From an uncultured Burkholderiales bacterium (lineage in GTDB: Bacteria > Pseudomonadota > Gammaproteobacteria > Burkholderiales > Burkholderiaceae_C), in NCBI GenBank assembly GCA_902825995.1, contig CADEDE010000001.1, positions 1-64,000 of the forward strand: 64,000 nt of DNA, read 5' to 3'. This document shows positions 19,319-26,491 of this stretch, in pieces. The notes under the pieces were generated by a model. It was not told the DNA's origin, ran no database searches, and saw only the letters and a program-made list of their open reading frames with translations. Position 1 is the stretch's first letter. Each line of letters begins with the position of its first letter. The translations under genes and the position numbers were made by a program.

Positions 19319-20191
19319 ATGCAAGCCATTCGCATCGGCATCATCGGCGGCAGCGGCCTGTACCGCATGGAGGGCCTGACCGAGGTGCGCGAACAGGCGA
19401 TCCAGACGCCGTTCGGCGCCCCGTCGGATGCCTTGTTGCTGGGCCGGCTGAACGGCATCGACGTGGCCTTCCTGGCCCGCCACGGCCGCAGCCACGCGCT
19501 GATCCCGGGCCAGATTCCGTTTCGGGCCAATATTTACGCCATGAAGGCCCTGGGCGTGCAGTACCTGCTGTCGGTGTCGGCGGTGGGTTCGATGCGCGAG
19601 GACATTGCGCCGCTGGACATGGTGCTGCCGGACCAGTTCATCGATTTCACGCACCAGCGCGAGGGCAGCTTCTTCGGCGACGGCGCGGTGGCGCATGTTT
19701 CGCTGGCCGACCCGGTGTGCGGCGTGCTGCGCGGCGTGCTGGCCGAGTCCTTTGCCGACGCGGGCTTCGCCGACATTCGGCTGCATCGGCAAGGCAGCTA
19801 TGTCTGTATCGAGGGTCCGGCGTTCTCCACCCGCGCCGAATCGCACTGGTACCGCAGCCTCGGCGCAGCGGTCATCGGCATGACGAATATGCCCGAGGCC
19901 CGGCTGGCGCGCGAAGCCGAAATCGCCTATGCCACCCTGGCCCTGGCCACCGACTGGGACTGCTGGCACCCGCAGCAGGCCTGTGTCACCGCCGCGATGG
20001 CCATGGCCAACCTGCAAGGCAACGCGCAGCGGGCCCAGACCCTGCTGGCGTATGCGGTGCGTCGCATTGCGTCGCGCTGGCCGGTGTCTGCGGCACACGG
20101 CGCCTTGGCGGCCGCGCTGGTCACGCCGCCGGCTGCGATGACCGAGGCGGTGCGGGTTCGCCTGGCTGCGCTGATCGCCCGGTTCCTGTAA
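19319..20191 (+). CDS. MTA/purine nucleoside phosphorylase family enzyme (MtnP/MTIP-like)
   Basis: Phosphorolyses 5'-modified purine nucleosides such as 5'-methylthioadenosine or thioinosine. The 290-aa protein has GIIGGSGLYRMEGL (phosphate site), FLARHGRSHALIPGQIPFRA, the ribose/phosphate motif SAVGSMREDI, and the base-site segment MTNMPEARLAREAEIAYATL followed by TDWDCWH. The D-x-D/W-D-C-W form in the base loop is closer to MTA phosphorylases than to PNP. It stands alone on the + strand, divergent from the glycosyltransferase pair, and ends 171 bp before bufA1. A hairpin (20193-20226) lies just past its stop. Confidence 0.88.
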   Translation: MQAIRIGIIGGSGLYRMEGLTEVREQAIQTPFGAPSDALLLGRLNGIDVAFLARHGRSHALIPGQIPFRANIYAMKALGVQYLLSVSAVGSMREDIAPLDMVLPDQFIDFTHQREGSFFGDGAVAHVSLADPVCGVLRGVLAESFADAGFADIRLHRQGSYVCIEGPAFSTRAESHWYRSLGAAVIGMTNMPEARLAREAEIAYATLALATDWDCWHPQQACVTAAMAMANLQGNAQRAQTLLAYAVRRIASRWPVSAAHGALAAALVTPPAAMTEAVRVRLAALIARFL

Positions 20192-20192
20192 C

Positions 20193-20226
20193 ACAGTGGC
20201 CGCCAGCAGGCCCGCCGGTCCACTGT
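20193..20226 (+). terminator. Weak hairpin after the nucleoside phosphorylase gene
   Basis: A 7-bp perfect stem ACAGTGG / CCACTGT (20193-20199 and 20220-20226) encloses a 20-nt GC-rich loop directly after the stop codon. There is no T-run, so it may be a Rho-dependent end or a 3' stabilising structure rather than an intrinsic terminator. It separates the phosphorylase from the bufferin locus. Confidence 0.4.
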
Positions 20227-20362
20227 AAGGACTGCACCCGCTGGCGCGTCTAAGCTGCAAGCTGCACGGCTGCCCGGAATTTTCTGGTAAGTCGTGCGCT
20301 CAACCCCCTTGCGGCCCAGGCCGCCCGCTTATCCCAAGCTTTGTCACTTCATGGAGATTTGC

Positions 20363-20662
20363 ATGACTCAAACCATCACCAACCTGCCTGCTGCCGCTCT
20401 TGCGCTCGCGCTCGGCGCCGCCTTTGCCGCCATGCCCGCGGCCGCCCAGCCGGCCGACAAGGAAAAATGCTTCGGCGTGGCCCTCAAGGGCAAGAACGAC
20501 TGTGCCGCCGGCGCCGGAACCACTTGCGCCGGAACCTCCAAGGTCGATTACCAGGGCAACTCGTGGTCGTTCGTGGCCAAGGGCACCTGCGAGAAGACCG
20601 CTTCCAAGACCTCGCCCACCGGCTTCGGCCAGGCCAAGGAATTCAAGGAAAAGAAGGCCTGA
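20363..20662 (+). CDS. bufA1: BufA1-type bufferin precursor (DUF2282 family)
   Basis: Exported precursor peptide of 99 aa. A signal peptide (through about residue 29, ending AMPAAAQ) precedes a mature part with exactly four cysteines (in KEKCFG, KNDCAA, TTCAG and KGTCEK), the pattern of DUF2282 proteins. These are known precursors of bufferins, copper-buffering RiPPs whose cysteines are modified by a DUF692 (MNIO) enzyme with a DUF2063 partner. Both genes follow immediately here (bufB, bufC). An earlier in-frame ATG (20351) exists, but the purine-rich GGAG at 20353-20356 is correctly spaced for 20363. The metal bound by this homologue is inferred, not shown. Confidence 0.88.
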   Translation: MTQTITNLPAAALALALGAAFAAMPAAAQPADKEKCFGVALKGKNDCAAGAGTTCAGTSKVDYQGNSWSFVAKGTCEKTASKTSPTGFGQAKEFKEKKA

Positions 20663-20698
20663 TCGAGCCGCTCGCGAAAATCCCGACGCCGACCCGCC

Positions 20699-21640
20699 AT
20701 GCCAGCGCCGCGTGTGAGCGACAGCCGCGCCAGGCCCGCCGCGCTGCTTGGCGGGCCGTCGTCCGGCCTGGCGGGCGGCTTGCCGGCCCGGGCCGGCGTG
20801 GGCCTCAAGCCCCGGCATTTCCGCGACGTGCTCGACACGCGCCCGGACATCGGCTTCTTCGAGGTGCATGCCGAGAACTACATGGTCGATGGCGGGCCCT
20901 TCCACCACTTTCTCGGGCGCATTGGCGATCTGTACCCGCTGTCGCTGCACGGTGTGGGGTTGTCGATCGGCGCCGAGGGTGCCCTCGACGAAGCCCATCT
21001 GGCGCGGCTGGCCGGGCTGATCGAGCGTTACCAGCCGGCCGCGTTTTCGGAGCATCTGGCGTGGTCCGGTCACGGCGGCGTTTTCTTCAACGACCTGCTG
21101 CCGCTGCCCTATGACCGGGCCACGCTGGCGCGCGTGTGCGAGCACGTCGAGCGCGTGCAGCAGCGGCTCAAGCGCCGCATGCTGCTCGAAAACCCGGCCA
21201 CCTACGTCGAGTTCGCGGCCTCGACGATGAGCGAGACGCAGTTCCTGAGCAAGGTGTTGCAGCGCACCGGCTGCGGGCTGCTGCTGGACGTCAACAACGT
21301 CCATGTGTCCTGCACCAACCACCAGCGCGACGCGCCGGCCTACATCGATGCGCTGCCGCTGGACGCCGTGGGTCAGATCCACCTGGCCGGGTTCGCAAGC
21401 GACACCGACGCGGCCGGCGCACCCTTGCTGATCGACAGCCATGGGGCGCCCGTGGACGAAGCCGTGTGGCGCCTGTATGCCGCAGTAGTCGCGCAGCTCG
21501 GCGCGGTGCCGACCCTGCTCGAACGCGACAACGACGTGCCGTCGCTCGACACGCTGGTGGCCGAGGCGCGGCGCGCCGAAGACATCATGGCCGCGACGGT
21601 GCAGCCGAGGCGCTGCGATAACGACTGGGTCAACTCGTGA
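20699..21640 (+). CDS. bufB: BufB multinuclear iron-dependent oxidase (MNIO, DUF692)
   Basis: TIM-barrel oxidase of 313 aa that, in characterised systems, modifies precursor cysteines. Family landmarks in order are AGVGLKPRHF, FFEVHAENYM, SLHGVGLSIG, AFSEHLAWSG, LLENPATYVEF, LLLDVNNVHVS, IHLAGFA and LLERDNDVPS. They supply the His, Asp and Glu residues expected for the iron cluster. It begins 36 bp after bufA1 and overlaps bufC by 4 nt (GTGA). The neighbours and motif set leave little doubt about the family; the chemistry on this particular precursor is inferred. Confidence 0.93.
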   Translation: MPAPRVSDSRARPAALLGGPSSGLAGGLPARAGVGLKPRHFRDVLDTRPDIGFFEVHAENYMVDGGPFHHFLGRIGDLYPLSLHGVGLSIGAEGALDEAHLARLAGLIERYQPAAFSEHLAWSGHGGVFFNDLLPLPYDRATLARVCEHVERVQQRLKRRMLLENPATYVEFAASTMSETQFLSKVLQRTGCGLLLDVNNVHVSCTNHQRDAPAYIDALPLDAVGQIHLAGFASDTDAAGAPLLIDSHGAPVDEAVWRLYAAVVAQLGAVPTLLERDNDVPSLDTLVAEARRAEDIMAATVQPRRCDNDWVNS

Positions 21641-22428
21641 CGGCGGCGGGAGCCTGCAGTCGGGCCGCCTTCGCGGCCGCCTTGCTCGACCCGGCGCTGC
21701 CTTGCCCGACCGGTCTGGTGGCCTGGAACCGATCGGACCCGTCAGCGCGCCTGGCGGTCTATCGCAACAACGTCGTCAGTTCGCTGATCGATGCGCTGGC
21801 CGAGACCTTTCCGGTTGTGCAGGCCTTGGTGGGTGTCGAGTTTTTTCGCGCCATGGCCGCGGTATTCGTGCGTCGGCAACCGCCGCGCTCGCCTGTGCTG
21901 GCCAGTTACGGCGAAGGTTTTCCGGCCTTCATCGAGGCCTTCGCGCCGGCCGCGTCGCTGCCCTACCTGGCCGACGTGGCCAGGCTGGAGGCCGCACGCG
22001 TGCGGGCTTACCACGCGGCCGATGCCGAACCGGTGGCCAGCGCGGTCGTCGCCACGGCCCTGGCCAGCGGCGAGCGCATCGGCGAGTTGCGCCTCGCACT
22101 GCACCCGTCGGCCTCGGTGCTCGATTCGCCGCACCCCGTGGTGACGATCTGGGCGATGCACCAGGGCGACGGCGAGATCGGCGCCATCGAAGCCCATGAA
22201 CCCGAGGCCGCGCTGGTGCTGCGGGCTGAGCTCGATGTGCTCGTGCTCAGGCTGCCTGCGGGCGGCGCCGCATTCGTTGCCGCGATCCGGCGCGGCGTTG
22301 CGCTCGGCGGTGCGGCGTCGAGCGCGAGCCTCGCATCCGATGCGTTCGATCTGTCGTCCACGCTCACGCTGCTGCTCGGCCATGGCGCGCTGACATCGAT
22401 TCACCTGCCCCGGAGACTGGCCTCATGA
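21637..22428 (+). CDS. bufC: BufC/HvfC-type MNIO partner protein (DUF2063 N-terminal domain)
   Basis: Protein of 263 aa whose N-terminal half is the DUF2063 domain. It shows AAFAAALLDPALPCP, then RLAVYRNNVVSSLIDALAET, FPVVQALVGVEFF and the following PPRSPVLASYGEGFPAFIE. In studied systems this protein binds the precursor leader and delivers it to the MNIO enzyme. The C-terminal half is a beta-rich domain of unknown detail. The start is GTG, overlapping the bufB stop, and the stop overlaps the DoxX gene as ATGA, so bufB-bufC-doxX are translationally coupled. Confidence 0.92.
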   Translation: MTAAGACSRAAFAAALLDPALPCPTGLVAWNRSDPSARLAVYRNNVVSSLIDALAETFPVVQALVGVEFFRAMAAVFVRRQPPRSPVLASYGEGFPAFIEAFAPAASLPYLADVARLEAARVRAYHAADAEPVASAVVATALASGERIGELRLALHPSASVLDSPHPVVTIWAMHQGDGEIGAIEAHEPEAALVLRAELDVLVLRLPAGGAAFVAAIRRGVALGGAASSASLASDAFDLSSTLTLLLGHGALTSIHLPRRLAS

Positions 22429-22925
22429 TCACGACCGCGTCGATCGCGCGACTGCTGCGCCGGGCTATCGGCCTGTTCGAGCGCATCCCCCATTCGCCGG
22501 TCGCGCTGCTGGCCCGCTTCTCGATCGCGGCGGTATTCTGGAACTCCGGGCAGACCAAGATCGAAGGTCTGGCGATCAACTTCGTCACCGGCGAATTCAA
22601 GCTCGGTTGGCCGCGCCTGTCGGAGTCGGCGCTGGCGTTGTTCCAGGACGAATACAAACTGCCCTTCATCGCGCCCGCGCTCGCCGCGCCGATGGCGGCC
22701 CTGGCCGAGCATGTGCTGCCGCTGCTGATCCTGCTGGGCCTGGCGACGCGCTTCTCGGCGCTGGCACTGCTGGGTATGACGGCGGTGATCCAGCTGCTCG
22801 TTTACCCGGGCGCCTACGCCACCCACGGCACCTGGGCTGCGCTGCTGCTGTACCTGATGGCCCGCGGCCCCGGCGTGCCGTCGATCGACCACTGGCTGGC
22901 CGGCCGCTCCGCTTCGGACCGGTAG
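22425..22925 (+). CDS. DoxX-family membrane protein (BufD-like)
   Basis: Small integral membrane protein of 166 aa with four predicted helices (SPVALLARFSIAAVFW, then LAAPMAALAEHVLPLLILLG, FSALALLGMTAVIQLLVYPG and TWAALLLYLMARG). The DoxX family signature RFSIAAVFWNSGQTKIEG is present. DoxX proteins often accompany bufABC genes, where a redox role toward the quinone pool or thiols has been proposed but not settled. It overlaps bufC by 4 nt and is the last gene of the tightly coupled block before a 162-bp gap. Confidence 0.88.
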   Translation: MITTASIARLLRRAIGLFERIPHSPVALLARFSIAAVFWNSGQTKIEGLAINFVTGEFKLGWPRLSESALALFQDEYKLPFIAPALAAPMAALAEHVLPLLILLGLATRFSALALLGMTAVIQLLVYPGAYATHGTWAALLLYLMARGPGVPSIDHWLAGRSASDR

Positions 22926-22991
22926 CGTGCGTCAAGTCCTCGCAGGTTTTCGCGCGCTGCCATCGATATGCAACGCCCACCCCAATGCAAA

Positions 22992-23011
22992 GGATCGCGC
23001 CAGCGCGATCC
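22992..23011 (+). promoter_or_regulatory. Hairpin in the gap before the second precursor gene
   Basis: A 9-bp perfect stem, GGATCGCGC / GCGCGATCC, with a 2-nt loop lies 76 nt before the start of the cysteine-rich precursor. No T-run follows. It may attenuate or stabilise the transcript between the bufABC-doxX block and the second precursor, giving unequal expression. This is inference from position only. Confidence 0.45.
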
Positions 23012-23087
23012 GAGCATGCCCGCCCCGGTGCCGATGGCTCGGTGGCGTATCTCAACCCACTGACCTTGGTGTTTCCAGGAGACTTTG

Positions 23088-23336
23088 ATGAACCAGCTTG
23101 CTTCGACCCTTTCCCAGACCCTGGCCTCGGCGATCGTGACCGCCGCGGCCCTGAGCGGCAACGTCATGGCCGCCTGCGCGCCCAGCAAATGCGGCCCCAA
23201 GCAGACCGCAGCCAAATGCGGTGCCTGCAAGGCCAAGCCCGCGGCCTGCGCGGCCAGTGGCGCCAAAGCCAAGTGCGGTGCCAAGTGCGCGCCGAAATGT
23301 GCCGCCAAGAGCGGTGGCTGCGCGGCAAAGAAGTAG
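23088..23336 (+). CDS. Second, nine-cysteine bufferin-type precursor peptide
   Basis: Exported small peptide of 82 aa. The signal peptide covers residues 1-28 or so (ending GNVMA). The mature part of about 55 residues is almost wholly Cys, Lys, Ala and Gly, with nine cysteines, three of them in K-C-G (SKCG, AKCG, AKCG). It resembles the Cys-rich BufA2/HvfA-like precursors that occur next to MNIO genes, but it lacks the exact EGKCG motif of HvfA. A strong Shine-Dalgarno (CAGGAGA) precedes the ATG at 23088; a TTG one codon earlier was not used. It sits between two hairpins. No second bufB/bufC pair is present, so both precursors would share one enzyme pair. Confidence 0.78.
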   Translation: MNQLASTLSQTLASAIVTAAALSGNVMAACAPSKCGPKQTAAKCGACKAKPAACAASGAKAKCGAKCAPKCAAKSGGCAAKK

Positions 23337-23343
23337 TTGCTTC

Positions 23344-23384
23344 TCGACACGGCGTGTGCAGAGTCGCTGTGCACGCCGTGTCGA
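23344..23384 (+). terminator. Long hairpin after the cysteine-rich precursor
   Basis: The arms TCGACACGGCGTG (23344-23356) and CACGCCGTGTCGA (23372-23384) pair perfectly over 13 bp. Two G-T wobbles and three more pairs extend the stem to 18 bp with a 5-nt loop. It begins 8 nt after the precursor stop. There is no T-run, so it may be a transcript-protecting 3' structure or a Rho-assisted terminator. The next gene starts 11 nt after it, so some read-through is likely. Confidence 0.6.
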
Positions 23385-23394
23385 AATCCCCGGC

Positions 23395-24102
23395 GTGAGC
23401 TCGTCCCCATCACTGCGGCGCCAATGGCGCCATGCTCCAGATGCACGTCTCGCCGCGGCCTTGCGGGCCGCGCGCGACAGCGTGTCGGCGTTCGCCGATG
23501 CCACGGCGGCATCGGGATCCTTGCTGCAGAGCTGGATCGAAGGCCGCGAGGTGCTCGAGTTCGATCACTACCCGCCGGATGAAGTGATCGACCGGCGGCG
23601 CGGTTCGCAGTTCTACTACCACGCGCATCGCGATGGCGCCCGCGAACATGGCCATCTGCACCTGTTCTGGCACGCCAGCGCATCAGGCCGGCGCCGCTAT
23701 CTGAGAGAGGGCCGCGCGCGCTGGACGCGCACCGCACCGACGCACCTGTTCGCGATCTCGCTCGATGCGCGCGGCCTGCCGGTGGCGTTGTTTACCGTCA
23801 ACCGGTGGGTTACCGATGGCCACTGGTTCGACGCCGCGACCACGCTGTCCTTCGTCGAACGCTTCGAGCTGATCGGCGTTGAAGGCCATGCGCATTCGTG
23901 CCGCTGGCTGAGCGGCTTCGTGCGGCTTTACCAGCCATTGATCGCCGACCTGCTGGTGCGGCGAGACCGGCGCCTGGCCCGCCGCGCCGATCTGACGCAG
24001 GCGCTCGGCGACCACCGCCTCGAGCTGTTGAGCCAGGCGCGGATCGACTGGGCCGCCGACCTGGACGCCCTGGAGTCCGAAGCGCGCCGGCGCGGCGTGT
24101 AA
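23395..24102 (+). CDS. Conserved protein of the bufferin locus, probably DUF6969
   Basis: Soluble protein of 235 aa with no signal peptide or membrane helix. The central part is rich in aromatic and His residues (FDHYPPDEV, SQFYYHAHRDGAREHGH, LHLFWHAS). It then has LFAISLDARGLPVALFTVNRW and a long helical C terminus (LVRRDRRLARRADLTQ). I place it in the DUF6969 family from memory, with moderate certainty; no function is known. The GTG at 23395 is the last start before the conserved part, because upstream codons overlap the precursor gene and hairpin. The clustered histidines suggest metal contact, but this is speculation. Confidence 0.7.
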   Translation: MSSSPSLRRQWRHAPDARLAAALRAARDSVSAFADATAASGSLLQSWIEGREVLEFDHYPPDEVIDRRRGSQFYYHAHRDGAREHGHLHLFWHASASGRRRYLREGRARWTRTAPTHLFAISLDARGLPVALFTVNRWVTDGHWFDAATTLSFVERFELIGVEGHAHSCRWLSGFVRLYQPLIADLLVRRDRRLARRADLTQALGDHRLELLSQARIDWAADLDALESEARRRGV

Positions 24103-24163
24103 CCAACGGCCGACTCCGCCCGACATTGCATCAGCGGCCTTTGCGGCCACCCGAGGAAATCCC

Positions 24164-24547
24164 ATGACCCCCCTGACCCGATCGATCGTCGCTGCCGTTT
24201 TCATTGCCAGCGGCACCCTGGCCCACGCGCTCGAGATCAAGCCCTATTCGGCGCAGGCCCTGGCGCAAGCGCAAAAGGCCAACCAGCCCGTTGCCTTGCA
24301 CTTCCACGCCGACTGGTGCCCGACCTGCCGCGCCCAGGAGAAGGTGCTGCAGACCCTGAAAGCAGAGCCGGGCCTGGACCTGACCGTGCTGGTGGCCAAC
24401 TACGACACCGAGAAGGCACTGAAACGCCAGTTCAAGGTCAACGCCCAATCCACCCTGATCGTGTTGCGCGGCCAGAAGGAGGCGGCGCGCCTGGTCGGCG
24501 ATACCAGCGACACGGGTATTCGCGCTGCGCTGAAGTCGGCGATCTGA
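24164..24547 (+). CDS. Periplasmic thioredoxin-family protein
   Basis: Thiol oxidoreductase of 127 aa. A signal peptide (ending AHA-LEI, about residue 22) is followed by a thioredoxin fold with active site C-P-T-C in FHADWCPTCRAQEKVLQ (Cys about residues 51 and 54). A good Shine-Dalgarno (CGAGGAAAT) precedes the ATG. It is 14 bp upstream of a CcdA-like transporter gene, the usual pairing of a periplasmic reductant with its membrane electron donor. The mature protein probably keeps periplasmic thiols reduced, possibly including those of the cysteine-rich peptides made next door. Confidence 0.88.
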   Translation: MTPLTRSIVAAVFIASGTLAHALEIKPYSAQALAQAQKANQPVALHFHADWCPTCRAQEKVLQTLKAEPGLDLTVLVANYDTEKALKRQFKVNAQSTLIVLRGQKEAARLVGDTSDTGIRAALKSAI

Positions 24548-24561
24548 GCCAGCAGTTCGCG

Positions 24562-25281
24562 ATGACCTTGGCCCTGTCTTTGCCGCAACTCGGGCTCAGC
24601 CTCGCCGCGGGGAGCCTGACCACGCTATCGCCTTGCGTCTTGCCGCTGCTGCCGCTGGTGGTGGGCGGCGCGATGCAGCGCAGCCGCCTCGCGCCGCTGG
24701 CGATGGGCTTGGGCATGACGACTTCGTTCGCTGCCATCGGCATGCTGCTGGGCGCACTCGGCCCCGCGTTGGGCATCGACGGCGACAGCGTGCGCACGGC
24801 CGGCGCGGCCATGCTGATTGCGTTCGCGCTGGTGATGCTGGTGCCTGCGCTGGGCGCGCGCTTCAGTGCCTGGATGCTGCCGATCGCCAATACCGCGAAC
24901 ACCGCTTCGACCCGCCTCAACGGCGGCTCGATGTTCAGTGCGCTGCTGCTGGGCGGCGTGCTGGGCCTGGTCTGGAGCCCGTGTTCGGGCCCCTTGCTCG
25001 GCTCGGCGCTGACCCTGGTGGCCAGCGAAGGCGGGGTCGCCCGCGGCGGCGTCGTGCTCGGTGCCGCGATCCCGCTGGTGGCCGTGGCCTACGCATCGCG
25101 CAGCGGCTTCGTGCGCGCGCGCGATTGGGTGATGGCCCGCATCGAGCATGTGCGCCACGCCTTCGCCTTGCTGCTTGCCGCGATGGGCGTTGCCATCCTC
25201 ACCGGCGCCGACAAATGGGTCGAGGCGCGCGTGCTCGAGTGGCTGCCCGATGCCTGGGTCAATCTCAGCGTCGGCCTCTGA
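24562..25281 (+). CDS. CcdA/DsbD-type thiol-disulfide electron transporter
   Basis: Integral membrane protein of 239 aa with about six helices. It carries the two conserved cysteines of the family in TLSPCVLPLLPL (helix 1) and WSPCSGPLLGSAL (helix 4). Such proteins carry reducing equivalents from cytoplasmic thioredoxin to periplasmic acceptors. The start at 24562 (MTLALSLPQ) follows the thioredoxin stop by 14 bp; the frame is open upstream inside that gene but lacks a better start. Together with the thioredoxin it forms a complete periplasmic reducing route. Confidence 0.85.
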   Translation: MTLALSLPQLGLSLAAGSLTTLSPCVLPLLPLVVGGAMQRSRLAPLAMGLGMTTSFAAIGMLLGALGPALGIDGDSVRTAGAAMLIAFALVMLVPALGARFSAWMLPIANTANTASTRLNGGSMFSALLLGGVLGLVWSPCSGPLLGSALTLVASEGGVARGGVVLGAAIPLVAVAYASRSGFVRARDWVMARIEHVRHAFALLLAAMGVAILTGADKWVEARVLEWLPDAWVNLSVGL

Positions 25282-25353
25282 TCCATTTTTTCTTCATCCG
25301 CCTGGCGTCAACGAGACCGTGGCGCTGCTTCAACCGCAAAGGAAACCTCCTCC

Positions 25354-26430
25354 ATGTCCACCAGAACCGCACTCGTTCTTGCCGCCGTCGCCGCAACGCT
25401 GGCGGCCTGCGCCACCGCGCCTGCGCCAACGCCGTGCCCCTTGATGACGGCGCCGGCGCCGATCAGCTTCGACGGGCATGTGGCGGCGCAGGCCACCGAC
25501 TATGTCTTCGTGCTGGTGCCCGAGGCGAATCCGGCCACGCCCGGCCTCGCGTTGCGCGCCGGTGAGTCACTGCGCCTGGCCATGCCCGTGGCCTTCAAGC
25601 GCAATGCCGCGGTGGCGATCAGTGCCGATACCGATGCGAACCTGGTCCTGACCAAGGGCTGGCCGCAGGGCAGCGTGCGCCTGGCCGGGCAGTACCGCAT
25701 CGGCTACGACGCGAAGGACAACGCCATCACGGTGAGCGCAACGCAAGACGTCGGCACCGATGGCGCCAACGCACCCGGTATTAAGGTGATCCACCTGCGC
25801 GGGCGCAGCTTCCTGAACCCGATGCCCGGCGACTACCCGGTGTCGGTGATGCAGACGGCGGCCGACGGCAAGGCCCTGGCCCGTTGGCAGGGGCAACTCA
25901 AGGTGCTCGACGATGCGCCATCGGCACGGCTGGCGCCGACCAATTTCCACCTGCCTCCAGGCACCAATGGCGACTTCCAGAAAACCGCTGCGGGGAAGGT
26001 AGCGCCGCACGCACTGGGCCTGCTGCTGTGGGGCGCGCAGGGGGCGGCGCTCAACGGCGTGGGGATTGCGCCGCGCGACCTGGCGCGTTTCCCGAAATAC
26101 ACCGGCGGCTTGCTGGTGCAGGACAGCAATGGCGACAAGCTGCTCGATCCCAGCGTCGACAAGGTGGTGGGCGGCATCGTCGGCGCCGCGCCGCAGGGCG
26201 CCATCGGCCAGGCCGCCACCAGCCCGCTCGGCGCCGACGGCAAGCCGGTGCTGTCAGGCGAGATCTTGCGCCACGCCGCGTTCCCGCCCGCGGCCGGCGG
26301 CGGCAAGCCCAACCCCGGCCTGCTGGCGATCCAGTTCAAGGCCGGCAGCCTGCCGGGCTTGTACCGGCCGACGGTGGAACTGATCGGCGGCAACGGCTAT
26401 CAGTTCACGGTCGAAGTGCCGGCCCGTTGA
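25354..26430 (+). CDS. Predicted outer-membrane lipoprotein, function unknown
   Basis: Protein of 358 aa with a lipoprotein signal (lipobox L-A-A-C at residues 16-19). After a proline-rich stretch the chain is beta-strand-rich. Around residue 255 it contains DSNGDKLLDPSVD, which looks like a calcium-binding EF-hand or dockerin-type loop. I do not recognise a family. An AAAGGAAA Shine-Dalgarno lies 10 nt before the ATG. It follows the CcdA gene by 72 bp and precedes the YHS gene, so it is probably part of the same envelope-related transcript. Confidence 0.75.
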   Translation: MSTRTALVLAAVAATLAACATAPAPTPCPLMTAPAPISFDGHVAAQATDYVFVLVPEANPATPGLALRAGESLRLAMPVAFKRNAAVAISADTDANLVLTKGWPQGSVRLAGQYRIGYDAKDNAITVSATQDVGTDGANAPGIKVIHLRGRSFLNPMPGDYPVSVMQTAADGKALARWQGQLKVLDDAPSARLAPTNFHLPPGTNGDFQKTAAGKVAPHALGLLLWGAQGAALNGVGIAPRDLARFPKYTGGLLVQDSNGDKLLDPSVDKVVGGIVGAAPQGAIGQAATSPLGADGKPVLSGEILRHAAFPPAAGGGKPNPGLLAIQFKAGSLPGLYRPTVELIGGNGYQFTVEVPAR

Positions 26431-26491
26431 ATGCGTGGCCGTCGAGGCGCGCGCTCGACTCTCGATCCGCTGGATACAAAGGAGTTCTGTC

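Noticed and set aside
20270..20300. GGAAT...CGT stretch resembling an ECF sigma promoter before bufA1
   Set aside because: The gap between the two elements is about 12 nt, too short for an ECF promoter (16-17 nt), so no promoter is called.
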